A DNA stretch of 41,205 nt from CAYJPA01 sp964371945 (lineage in GTDB: Bacteria; Chloroflexota; Chloroflexia; Thermomicrobiales; UBA6265): assembly GCA_964371945.1 (NCBI GenBank), contig CAYJPA010000052.1, positions 1 through 41,205 on the forward strand, written 5' to 3'. The notes under the pieces were generated by a model. It saw only the letters and a list, made by a program, of their open reading frames with translations, was not told the DNA's origin and did no database searches. Positions within the stretch are counted from its first letter, which is position 1. Each line of letters begins with the position of its first letter. Shown here piece by piece: positions 33,771-41,205 of the stretch. A program made the translations under genes and the position numbers.

Positions 33771-34015
33771 CAGGGCTATCGCATCTAAATCTGCTCAACA
33801 CTAGCGAAATCGGCAACCGTAGCGATCGATTCATGCCAAAATTCCGAGACCCGGCGATTTCGGCGCGCAAACGCGGCATATTGAAGGATTAGCTCGCTGT
33901 TCAGCCGATCTGGGATCGTAGATTTTGTTCGTTGCGTGAGCAATTCGGCCCGAGAAGAGCAAACCGCCGACCAAACCTGATCTTCGACTTTCCATAATTA
34001 GATGCGATAGCCCTG
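33771..34015 (-). mobile_element. MITE-like element, copy 2 (245 bp), with target duplication
   Basis: It carries the same 18-base terminal inverted repeats as 18127-18372, in opposite orientation. It is flanked by AGTCCCAGCG (33761-33770) and AGTCCAAGCG (34016-34025), a 10-bp direct repeat with one mismatch, as left by transposition. The target size of about 10 bp and CAGGG-type ends suggest an IS4/ISAs1-like transposase acting in trans; this is inference. Confidence 0.88.
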
Positions 34016-34025
34016 AGTCCAAGCG

Positions 34026-34559
34026 CACTTAGCTTTGAGTAGTGAGACGAGCCCACCGGGTTTGGCGACCGTCAGGCTGTATACCCGCTTTCCCACGGTC
34101 TCGACACACGGATCTTGGGGAATGTGCGAGGCGCGAATTCTCCTCCGGAACCCGTGAAGCGACGGCGGACCCAGTTCTCGATATCGAAGAAACGGAAGCA
34201 CACGATCCACGTTCAGCGAAGCACGGAAGGTCTGCGAGCGCATAGAAGAACCGTGGCTTAGCCACCGGGCCTCGCCATGAAAAGGGGCCAATTTGAGCAT
34301 TATCGGTGCCCGGCGCACAAGGAGTTGAAAGCGTGACTCGGGTGCGCAGGGACAAAGTCCGATTCCTGCTTGCGTGGGAAGCATCCTGGGGAGCGTCGTT
34401 TTCGCCTGTTGCGCCATAACGTCGGCAACCGACTGACGACTGGCACCAACCTCAGCGGGCGGATTCGCCTGCGCAAGCGACTCACGAGCCGACGCCTGCC
34501 ATCGTCCCCATCGTCCCCATCGTCCCCCTTCGGTCAGACTCCGGTGAATCGCGCCCAAC
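34026..34559. other. Degenerate spacer with small repeats
   Basis: No gene is assigned. A minus-strand stretch close to the element (about 34030-34240) reads like a protein tail (ETVGKRVYSLTVAKPGGLVS) cut off by the MITE, but I cannot name it. TTCCTGCTTGCGTGGGAA (about 34361) resembles REP-type palindromes. A 9-base unit CCATCGTCC repeats three times near 34500. Confidence 0.3.
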
Positions 34560-35330
34560 AGACCGGGTGACCGAGCGGACCCAGCGGCGCAAGGTGGCGC
34601 GATTGACCGCCCGCAGGACGCGGCCTGTTCGAGCCGGAGGACCCACCCATCGCAGATAGGCGTACCAAGCCGCTCGGCATTCGGTGCGCGATCGTCGAGT
34701 TGAAGGCCAAACATCCTCCGCTCAGCTTGCGGGACATTGGCGCTACCTGTCGTGAGCGCTTCGATCGCTAGGTCAGCGACCACACGATCAATCGAATTCT
34801 GGCGCGTGAACCGCTGCTGCTCCATTCCCTCCGGCAGCATCCCCGCTATCGCGACATGGCCAATCCGACCCATCAACGCAAGGCAATTGTCGACCTCTAT
34901 CTCGAGGGCTCGCGCTTCGCGAGTATCGCCAGTTATTCGGACTCGACCCTGTCGCGTGTCTACGAGGTGTTAGCTCGCTCTGAGGTCGTAGGCATGCGGA
35001 CGGGCCGATCGGTCGCGAGCGCCGCTGCATCATGTCCTCGAGGTCGACCCCGAGCGATAGCGACCATCCGCCGGCTACAGGCAGACCCTGAGCTTGGCGA
35101 GCTCCGGACCCACGCTGCCCTTGTGCGCATCGGCATCGACTTGTCTCCGCGCACCCGCAGTTGCAACCTGGCGCTTCACCGTGACCTTGGTGCCCCGATG
35201 CCGGCAACCGTAGCCCCGCGTCTACCGCACGGGATGCCACTCGGCCGTTCACCGCGAATAACCGGCGTCCGGATCCATCTTGCACAATATCGGATGTTTT
35301 GCCAGCTGCAGCGATGCCCGCAGGCGTAGT
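34560..35330 (+). pseudogene. Decayed integrase-type (Mu/IS481-like) transposase
   Basis: In shifting frames the plus strand encodes pieces of one helix-turn-helix/DDE transposase: RKVARLTARRTRP (about 34585), PPIADRRTKPLGIR, LKAKHPPLSLRDIG (about 34710), a TAG in place of one codon at about 34770, then HQRKAIVDLYLEGSRFASIA (34885). ADPELGELRTHAALVRIGID (about 35090) and LSPRTRSCNLALHRDLG follow. The DDE catalytic core past this point is missing or unrecognisable. At least two frameshifts and one stop are visible, so it is dead. Confidence 0.7.
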
Positions 35331-35394
35331 CGTGGAATCTCCCGGGCGAAGCATCGTTCCTCGTGGATTCAACAAATCACCTCGGACCAAATGC

Positions 35395-36462
35395 TCAGCT
35401 AACGTCACGCAGCCGTAGAAAATGAAGACACATCTCGCCGTCATCGTCCTCGTACGAGTGAAGGATTGCGGCGAGATTGCCATCCGACGTCTCCACCAGA
35501 TCCGGGCAACCGCAGAAGTAACCGGGAATGTGCTTTTTTGAGTGCGGTTGGGAATAGAGACTCCCGGCCCAGGTCCACGTCTCCCCGCCGTCCTCGCTCA
35601 CGCCGGCGCTCGTCCCATACCGCGCGGGATCCTCGTCGCGGTAAATGCAGGCGATCGCTCCGGAGCGGAGGCGATGGAGCTTGAAGTTCGCGCCGATGAA
35701 GCCGGTCGGTTTCAGTTCTGTCCAGGTTTTGCCTTCGTCGGCCGAATGGCTGAAAAAGGTGCCCCCGATCTGATGCTCTCGAAGAACGGTGAGGAAGCGA
35801 CCGTCTGCCAACCGGACGACATCGCCATCGCTGTAAGCCAGATTGGGATCGGACGCATAGATCACGGGCGGCGAAAAGTCGTAGCCGTCAGCGCCGGTGA
35901 AACTGACACCCACTCGCCAATCCTCATCCCGGTTCTGCGTTCCCTGCACCGCCCACATCAAACGTCCGTCCGAAAGCGGATGCGGATTGCTGGCGCCGTA
36001 GAACTCGGTCCAACTAGGGAACACGGCGACATCGCCGGTCGGTTCGGTCCAGTGCGCGCCGTCGTCAACGCTGTCGATGTACCGCGTGTGCCAGTCGGAC
36101 GAAAAGGGCTGCTTGCCGCCTAGTGCGGGAGCGAACCGGTACTGCCCGATGAACAGGCGAATCCGATCCTTTGTGACCCTGCGCACGCCCCCGTTCGGGA
36201 AGCTGTCCCAGCCCGGAATCGCAAACAGCGGCATCGGATCGGTCCAGGTTTCCCCGTTGTCGTCGGAGGTGGCGATCATCGTGCCGCCGTCGTTGGAACG
36301 AGGCATCGTGCCAAACATGAAGGTCAGAATCAATCGACCGGATGGAAGCGCGTGCAGGCCGCCAAAATGGCGCCGGACGCGCTTCCCACTCGCGAAGAGC
36401 GTTTTGGCATCGATCAATTCAAAAGGGCAATTCGCCAACAGTGCTGGCCACGGGTCATTCAT
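35395..36462 (-). CDS. Sialidase/BNR-repeat (Asp-box) family protein
   Basis: The 355-residue product is a six-bladed-propeller-type protein with four Asp-box motifs: SDDNGETW, VDDGAHW, SADEGKTW, SEDGGETW. An RRHFGGLHALPSGRLIL stretch near the start could hold the first of the substrate-binding arginines. Sialidases and related exo-glycosidases share this fold, but no signal peptide is evident from ATG 36462, so the product may be cytoplasmic. The frame remains open to 36672 and the ribosome site is weak, so the start is uncertain. Catalytic residues cannot be confirmed by eye. Confidence 0.8.
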   Translation of the reverse strand: MNDPWPALLANCPFELIDAKTLFASGKRVRRHFGGLHALPSGRLILTFMFGTMPRSNDGGTMIATSDDNGETWTDPMPLFAIPGWDSFPNGGVRRVTKDRIRLFIGQYRFAPALGGKQPFSSDWHTRYIDSVDDGAHWTEPTGDVAVFPSWTEFYGASNPHPLSDGRLMWAVQGTQNRDEDWRVGVSFTGADGYDFSPPVIYASDPNLAYSDGDVVRLADGRFLTVLREHQIGGTFFSHSADEGKTWTELKPTGFIGANFKLHRLRSGAIACIYRDEDPARYGTSAGVSEDGGETWTWAGSLYSQPHSKKHIPGYFCGCPDLVETSDGNLAAILHSYEDDDGEMCLHFLRLRDVS

Positions 36463-36673
36463 CGAGCTCAAGTCTCCGGTCCGCGACACGACAATTTGGC
36501 GACGCAAAGCGAAGCCTTCGCACCACTTGGCGCGCTCATCGAGTGCCTCCCAAGCAATGCTCGTCCAGATCCACCTGATCCTCCGCAATCGTCCGGGATT
36601 CTGCCATATCTTTTCGGAGCCGGCTTCAATGCCAAACGGATTGATGCGGGCGGTCTCGCGTCGCTGGGCCAAC

Positions 36674-38212
36674 TCAGGCGGCCAACCCGGAAAAGTGATC
36701 TGTTTTGATCTGATCGCTCTTCACCCCGAGCTCAGACAGCGCTCTCTGCACGCCCTGCACCAAACCCGGAGATCCGGAAACGTAAAACATCCGGTCGAGG
36801 TAGTCCGGGATTTGGCGAGCGATCATCTCGGCATCGATCCGTCCAACCTCCCCGTTCCAGTGCGTCGGCGACGACGCTGGATCGGACAAAACGTATACGG
36901 GCCGGAAGCGAAACACCCGTGTTGCCGCATGGAAAACATCCTCGTACACGATCTCCTCGTAGCGCCTGTTGGCATACAACATGACCACGTCTCGGCGCTC
37001 CCGCCGGTCAGTCAGGTATTTCACCATGCTGCGAAACGGGGTGACACCGATTCCCCCGGCGACGAACGCCAGTTTCTGGTCAGGGGCTCGGGGCAACGTG
37101 AAATCGCCCGAAACAACAGACGCAACGATCGGTGTTCGCCCGGTCGAATGAGCGGCCAGTTCCCGCTTGTAGGAACTTCCGTGCGGTTCGAACTTGACGC
37201 CGATTCGCAGCAACGACTCTGTGGGGGACGAGGCCAGCGTGAAAAAGCGTCGCTTGCCCCGGCCATCCACATGCCGGTGATCCATCGTCCATTCCATGTA
37301 TTGCCCGGGCTGAAACGCAAGTGGCGGCGACAACCGGTAGACAAAATCCATCAAGCCGGGACCGATCGAGATTGCACGGTCCAGATAGAGCTGCCGCTTC
37401 TCCCGGGAGCGCAGGGGGATCGAACAAGCGTTTGCGATCACCAGCGCTAACTCGGGAGTGAAGTAGAACGTGCCCAGGTGAAGCTGCGGAACGATGAGCA
37501 CGCCGGCCAGCACACCGTAGAACATCTGGAGCCGCCTGGTTGGGGGCAAGGTCACCGGCTCGGTCAGCATCACAAACGCCAGGAACCATGCCGGCGACTC
37601 GAGCACGTTCTGCCGGAACGCTTGCTGCCAGGGAAGCCCATCGATCGCGCTCCAGGCGAGGGCAACGAAGAGCGTCGACCAGAGAAAACTCTGCACGAGG
37701 TCAGCTCGTCGCAGTTTTCGCACCACTAGCAATCCGCCGATGATGATGTACGGCGTCACCGATTCCGACGCCACCCACCAGCTCGCGGACTCACCGGCGA
37801 AAAACCCTGTGATGACCACCGCCAGCGCGGCGGGGTTAAACAGGTGCACGTGATGGCGAGCCAGGATGAATTTTGAGGCAATCGCAATCGTCGACGCCCA
37901 CGCAATGAAAACGTAGCCATCGACCGTGCTGGCCGGGTCGATGATCAGCGCCAGGATCAAGCCGGTGATCATCGCTGAATCGCTGTTCGTCGGCGATCCA
38001 AATGCGGACGAAAAGAGCGCGTTCACCGCAACACAGGCAACGACGGCCACGGTTGCCGAAGCAATGAGATCGACCGGTGAGTGGTAAAGCGTGCCTCGGA
38101 GACTCAGAACCAGAGCAACGCCCAACAACGCGCCGAGGTAGTAGATGACGAGCCGGTACATGGAGACGCGGTTCAGCATGTTGTCGGGCAAGAGCCAGAG
38201 TTTATCGAACAT
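36674..38212 (-). CDS. RnfD/NqrB-like membrane domain fused to ferredoxin-NADP reductase-type flavin domain
   Basis: The 512-residue product has about nine or ten membrane helices in residues 1-275, with HHVHLFNPAALAVVITGFF and MLTEPVTLPPTRRLQMFYGVLAGVL typical of RnfD/NqrB-like proteins. A cytoplasmic reductase module follows: FAD site RRFFTLASSP (about residue 318) and NAD(P)H site FVAGGIGVTPFRSM (about 380), ending KTDHFSG. It should take electrons from NAD(P)H and pass them across the membrane. ATG 38212 lies inside the end of apbE (11-base overlap). It is third in an operon with an FMN-binding protein and ApbE. Confidence 0.9.
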   Translation of the reverse strand: MFDKLWLLPDNMLNRVSMYRLVIYYLGALLGVALVLSLRGTLYHSPVDLIASATVAVVACVAVNALFSSAFGSPTNSDSAMITGLILALIIDPASTVDGYVFIAWASTIAIASKFILARHHVHLFNPAALAVVITGFFAGESASWWVASESVTPYIIIGGLLVVRKLRRADLVQSFLWSTLFVALAWSAIDGLPWQQAFRQNVLESPAWFLAFVMLTEPVTLPPTRRLQMFYGVLAGVLIVPQLHLGTFYFTPELALVIANACSIPLRSREKRQLYLDRAISIGPGLMDFVYRLSPPLAFQPGQYMEWTMDHRHVDGRGKRRFFTLASSPTESLLRIGVKFEPHGSSYKRELAAHSTGRTPIVASVVSGDFTLPRAPDQKLAFVAGGIGVTPFRSMVKYLTDRRERRDVVMLYANRRYEEIVYEDVFHAATRVFRFRPVYVLSDPASSPTHWNGEVGRIDAEMIARQIPDYLDRMFYVSGSPGLVQGVQRALSELGVKSDQIKTDHFSGLAA

Positions 38213-38945
38213 AGACGTTGAACCCGCTCGTGTACTCTGCCATTCCATCGGCGGTGATCGCATATCCCTCGAGATTTGGCTGCGCGGCGATAAATGACGG
38301 GCCCTGGTGACCCATCGCGCTTGCGGCTGTCGCCATCCGGTCCGCTTCATAAATCGACGGTCCGACAACCGTCAGACTCACGACATCTGACTGATGCGGG
38401 CCGTCTCGTAACGGATCGTAGATGTGGCGTCCGCGCGCCGCGGTTCCTGAGGTGGCCACGCCGCGATTCGAGATCGCCAGCACCTTGACCTGCTCCTCAT
38501 GCTTGAACGGATTTCGGATGCCGACCCTCCATGGCTCGCCGGCGGCGTTCAGACCAACTGCCTGCACATCGCCACCGGCGTCGACGAAGAAGTTGGACAT
38601 TGCTCGAACGGTAAGAAGCTCCGCGGCCTTTTGGATCGCCCAGCCTTTCACCAATCCAGACGGATCGATTCGACCGTTTCGTTCAATCTCGAAGTACCCC
38701 CCGGTTTCCGCCTTCGTCTCTTCGCAGAGCGCCAGAATGCCGTTGAGCTGGTCGCTCACCTCATCGCGGCGTATCGAGCCGGCATTCAGAAGACTCACTT
38801 CACTTGTCGGAAGATACGGGCTGAAGCGCTGGTTCACCTCTTCGAACCAGAACGCGACGGCGTCGATATCCTGCTCGCTCGCCCATTCATCTCGAATGCA
38901 CACGGTCACTGGCATTCCCATTTCTATCCACGTTCGCTTGATCAT
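38202..38945 (-). CDS. apbE: FAD:protein FMN transferase ApbE
   Basis: ApbE splits FAD and attaches FMN to a Thr or Ser of an extracytoplasmic target. The 247-residue product is a short version (most have 300-350) but has the key stretches: RIDPSGLVKGWAIQKA, FVDAGGDVQAVG, GVATSGTAARGRHIYDP and EADRMATAASAMG. It lacks an evident signal peptide or lipobox, which is odd for an enzyme working outside the membrane; it may act before export of its target. Its ATG overlaps the stop of the FMN-binding protein (ATGA). Confidence 0.92.
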   Translation of the reverse strand: MIKRTWIEMGMPVTVCIRDEWASEQDIDAVAFWFEEVNQRFSPYLPTSEVSLLNAGSIRRDEVSDQLNGILALCEETKAETGGYFEIERNGRIDPSGLVKGWAIQKAAELLTVRAMSNFFVDAGGDVQAVGLNAAGEPWRVGIRNPFKHEEQVKVLAISNRGVATSGTAARGRHIYDPLRDGPHQSDVVSLTVVGPSIYEADRMATAASAMGHQGPSFIAAQPNLEGYAITADGMAEYTSGFNVYVR

Positions 38946-39664
38946 GCTGTTGCCTTGCTCAACGCGACCTTCAGCGACTTGACGAACGCTTCCGATGTGT
39001 CGGTCGCACCCGAGACCACATCGACGTCGAAGTGCTGGGACTGGATCGCTTCGCGCGCGAGAATCGGCATCGCCCGATTGTTGATTGTTCGGGACCGGCT
39101 CCGGTGGTCGGGATACTGCGCAAATTGCACGTCGGTGAGCTGACCGTTGGTGATCACCGCCAAAACCTGAACGGTTCCCCAGTGGGCGTCGGCGCGGCTC
39201 CCGGTATAGGTGCCGTCAACGTAAGCGCCGGACGATGTCTCGGTGGCGGTAACCGCGGGCTCCGGCGTTTGGGCAGCATTGGTCTTCGCCGAGGCGCCAT
39301 CGGACGTCGGCGTATTTGTCGCATCCGCCCTCGCGAAGGCCGATTCTTCTTGCGACCGCTCCAGGTAACCAAGCGCTGTCGGAGCCGTCTGCATGAAATC
39401 CGAAATGGAGATTGCGGTCGGAGGAACGTCAGTTGCGCTCGATGGCGTTGGATTCGGGCCGGAGACTGAGCTCGCGGTCGGCAATACTTCCGTAACGCTC
39501 GTGGTCTCCGGCAACACCGCGGCAACCATCGAAGCGTCAACCTCTGGATTCGCCTGCTTCTGCAAGGCATACAATGCGAACAGTACGATCACCGACAGCG
39601 AGAGCACCGTTTTCTTGATCTTTGCTAACAAATCTGCACCTACCTGTGTTCGCACCTGGAACAT
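38942..39664 (-). CDS. Membrane-anchored FMN-binding-domain protein (RnfG/NqrC-like)
   Basis: The 240-residue product has one N-terminal membrane helix (about 17-33, KTVLSLSVIVLFALYAL), a long Ser/Thr/Pro/Ala-rich linker (about 40-155), and a C-terminal FMN_bind domain: DGTYTGSRADAHWGTVQVLAVI, then VVSGATDTSEAF (about residues 212-223). The Thr in SGAT is the expected flavinylation site for the adjacent ApbE. It should sit on the outer face and accept electrons from the RnfD-like protein. ATG 39664 is tentative; a GAGAG/CTCTC hairpin covers its ribosome-site region. The frame extends to 39922. Confidence 0.88.
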   Translation of the reverse strand: MFQVRTQVGADLLAKIKKTVLSLSVIVLFALYALQKQANPEVDASMVAAVLPETTSVTEVLPTASSVSGPNPTPSSATDVPPTAISISDFMQTAPTALGYLERSQEESAFARADATNTPTSDGASAKTNAAQTPEPAVTATETSSGAYVDGTYTGSRADAHWGTVQVLAVITNGQLTDVQFAQYPDHRSRSRTINNRAMPILAREAIQSQHFDVDVVSGATDTSEAFVKSLKVALSKATA

Positions 39665-39897
39665 GCAAAGAGAGTTTTCAACCTCTCTGTTCGCATCGTA
39701 GCCGGGGAACATTTGAGGTTCCTTAGAGATCGCCCCTTCCATTCGCCATCGCAACATTAGGAGCACATCGACTGACGTCCGCTCGTTCACCTCGCCGAAA
39801 AATCCGCCGACTTGTGGGATGATGTTCCAATGCGTTTTGAGGTCGAGCAATCGGCCAACAGCGTCGCTCGCGCAACGCTTCAGGGAGTAGTTACTCG

Positions 39898-41085
39898 ATG
39901 AATCCTTCCGAATTCGACACAATTTCGACAGAGTTTCTTGAGACGATCGTCGGCAAGAAATGGTCGACCTATCCCGGCTGCATCGGCGCTTGGGTCGCTG
40001 AGATGGATTTCGGCACCGCGCCCGTGATCAAGGACGAGCTCCGCAAGGTCGTGGACGATGGCTTCTTCGGCTACATGCCTGACGCCGCGCGCGATCGTAT
40101 GCAAAAGGCAGTTTCCGATTGGTACGGCACGCACGGCGGGTGGAAAATTCCGGTTGATTGGGTGCGGCCGGTACCCGATGTGATCGAGGCGATGCGGGCC
40201 GCGATCAATGACTTCTCCGCGCCCGGCAGCAAAATCATCGTGCCGACACCGGCATACATGCCCTTCCTTTTGATACCGAAATTGTTGGGACGCGAGCACG
40301 TCGAGGTTCCATGCCTTCTCCGGAACGATCGCTGGGAGCTCGATTACGATGGCATCGACGCTGCCTTCGCGGACGGTGGCGGGCTCTTCATCAACTGCAA
40401 TCCGCACAACCCGCTCGGGCGCGTTTACGAACGACAGGAGCTTCTGAAACTGGCCGAGATCGTCGAGAAGCACGGCGGCCGCGTCTTTTCTGACGAAATC
40501 CACGCGCCGATCACCTATCCCGGCCAGACCCACGTTCCCTACGCATCGATCTCGGACGCGGCTGCAAATCACACGGTCACGGCTTCGTCCGCGTCGAAAG
40601 CCTGGAACATGCCGGGATTGAAGTGCGCGCAGCTCATTCTCTCGAACGAAGTTGACGCGGAGAACTGGAAGAAGGTCGGATTCCTGGTCGAGCACGGCGC
40701 GTCGACCTTCGGTGTGATCGCGAACGGCGCCGCGTTCGATTCCGGTCAGCCCTGGCTCGACGATGTGATGACTTACCTCGACGGCAATCGCAGACTCCTG
40801 GGCAACATGCTCACCACGCTCTTGCCTGAGGTCCGTTATGTCATGCCGGAAGGCTCCTATCTGACCTGGCTCGACTTCCGCGAAACGGGAATCGGGGACG
40901 AGGTCGACACCTTCTTCCGCGACAACGCGAAAGTCGCGATCGTCAACGGCCGGGCCTGCGGCGCCGTCGGCACCGGCCATGTCCGCCTGAACATCGCGAT
41001 GTCACGCCCACTCCTCGAAGAAACCGTCACCAAAATGGCCTCGGCCGTAAAAGCGGCGAACGTGGCAACGCTGGTAACCGCCTAG
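39898..41085 (+). CDS. PLP-dependent aminotransferase/C-S lyase (MalY/PatB type)
   Basis: The 395-residue product is a fold-type I PLP enzyme: an N-terminal WVAEMDFGTAPVIKDEL, typical of MalY/PatB, then NCNPHNPLGRVY, FSDEIHAPITYPG, and the PLP Lys in TASSASKAWNMPGLKCAQ (about residue 238). A C-terminal Arg in GHVRLNIAMSRP binds the substrate carboxylate. MalY/PatB enzymes cleave cystathionine or related C-S bonds. GGGAG lies about 11 bases before ATG 39898. It is divergent from the flavin electron-transfer operon across a 233-base gap. Confidence 0.93.
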   Translation: MNPSEFDTISTEFLETIVGKKWSTYPGCIGAWVAEMDFGTAPVIKDELRKVVDDGFFGYMPDAARDRMQKAVSDWYGTHGGWKIPVDWVRPVPDVIEAMRAAINDFSAPGSKIIVPTPAYMPFLLIPKLLGREHVEVPCLLRNDRWELDYDGIDAAFADGGGLFINCNPHNPLGRVYERQELLKLAEIVEKHGGRVFSDEIHAPITYPGQTHVPYASISDAAANHTVTASSASKAWNMPGLKCAQLILSNEVDAENWKKVGFLVEHGASTFGVIANGAAFDSGQPWLDDVMTYLDGNRRLLGNMLTTLLPEVRYVMPEGSYLTWLDFRETGIGDEVDTFFRDNAKVAIVNGRACGAVGTGHVRLNIAMSRPLLEETVTKMASAVKAANVATLVTA

Positions 41086-41130
41086 CGCCGACTCTTCAAG
41101 AATCGAATTAGTGAACCGTGCACAGGGTTT

Positions 41131-41153
41131 CGTAGGGGCGCATGGCATGCGCC
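41131..41153. repeat. Interspersed palindromic repeat (GGCGCATGGCATGCGCC), second exact copy
   Basis: The 17-base palindrome at 41137-41153 is identical to 5618-5634, preceded in both by TCGTAG. It lies about 50 bases past the stop of the C-S lyase. No gene is seen from here to the window end. Confidence 0.75.
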
Positions 41154-41205
41154 ATCTGTACCAACTAATTGAGGGTAAGTGGGTTTCTGGGTCATTTGCC
41201 GGCGT

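Noticed and set aside
34499..34528. Three short direct repeats as a CRISPR-like array
   Set aside because: Contiguous 9-base units without spacers, and no cas genes in the window; a simple tandem repeat.
33998..34876. 292-codon minus-strand ORF
   Set aside because: Its upstream part is antisense to the decayed transposase, its middle reads through a 9-base tandem repeat, and its end lies in the MITE terminus. No coherent protein.
36077..37450. 457-codon plus-strand ORF
   Set aside because: Antisense to the sialidase-like gene and the RnfD-reductase fusion, both of which have clear motifs.
39707..39723. GGAAC-N7-GTTCC as a second LexA box
   Set aside because: The spacing between half-sites (seven bases instead of four within GAAC/GTTC) does not fit.

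Overview
The window reads as a chromosomal segment of a high-GC bacterium. I think Chloroflexota, close to Thermomicrobia/Sphaerobacter-like lineages, is most likely. The pointers are Tat-type solute-binding proteins, an F420/LLM-type oxidoreductase, a Gram-positive-style LexA box in front of ruvB, an UPF0434/Trm112-like zinc protein next to ruvB-queA, and decayed integrase-type transposases of a kind I associate with that phylum. This placement is inference; no rRNA gene is present to settle it.

Region 1 (1-10110) is housekeeping. On the minus strand lie a TPR membrane protein, a small zinc-ribbon protein, ruvB (LexA-controlled and apparently leaderless), queA and two tandem cyclophilins. 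On the plus strand a stable-RNA cluster follows: tRNA-Thr, tRNA-Leu, RNase P RNA and tRNA-His, with a strong promoter and a strong terminator. Then come a membrane protein, tRNA-Arg, cinA (C-terminal domain degenerate), ybeY, a yqeY-like gene, a HIT protein and mutM.

Region 2 (10111-17250) holds a complete carbohydrate ABC importer (binding protein, ATPase, two permeases) preceded by two palindromes of LacI-operator style. A repeat-rich spacer follows, then a DAHP synthase that joins a ferredoxin-like regulatory domain to an AroG-type core.

Region 3 (17250-26160) is a patchwork: a lower-GC secreted DUF4352-like protein, a 246-bp MITE-like element, a truncated dppC-like pseudogene, an acyl-CoA dehydrogenase with a coupled 40-residue upstream ORF, a berberine-bridge-type flavoenzyme with its own upstream ORF, an LLM oxidoreductase, and a divergent DMT exporter/MocR regulator pair.

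Region 4 (26160-35390) holds an enolase-superfamily enzyme in a row with a Dpp-type importer that lacks ATPase genes. An orphan family-5 binding protein faces it on the other strand. Next are the second copy of the MITE-like element, flanked by a near-perfect 10-bp target duplication, and a decayed transposase.

Region 5 (35395-41205) holds an Asp-box sialidase-like protein and a compact three-gene flavin electron-transfer operon: an FMN-binding secreted/anchored protein, the flavin transferase ApbE, and an RnfD-like membrane domain fused to an NAD(P)H:flavin reductase. A PatB/MalY-type C-S lyase follows. I regard the flavin operon as the most interesting system here; the chimeric DAHP synthase and the MITE family come next.
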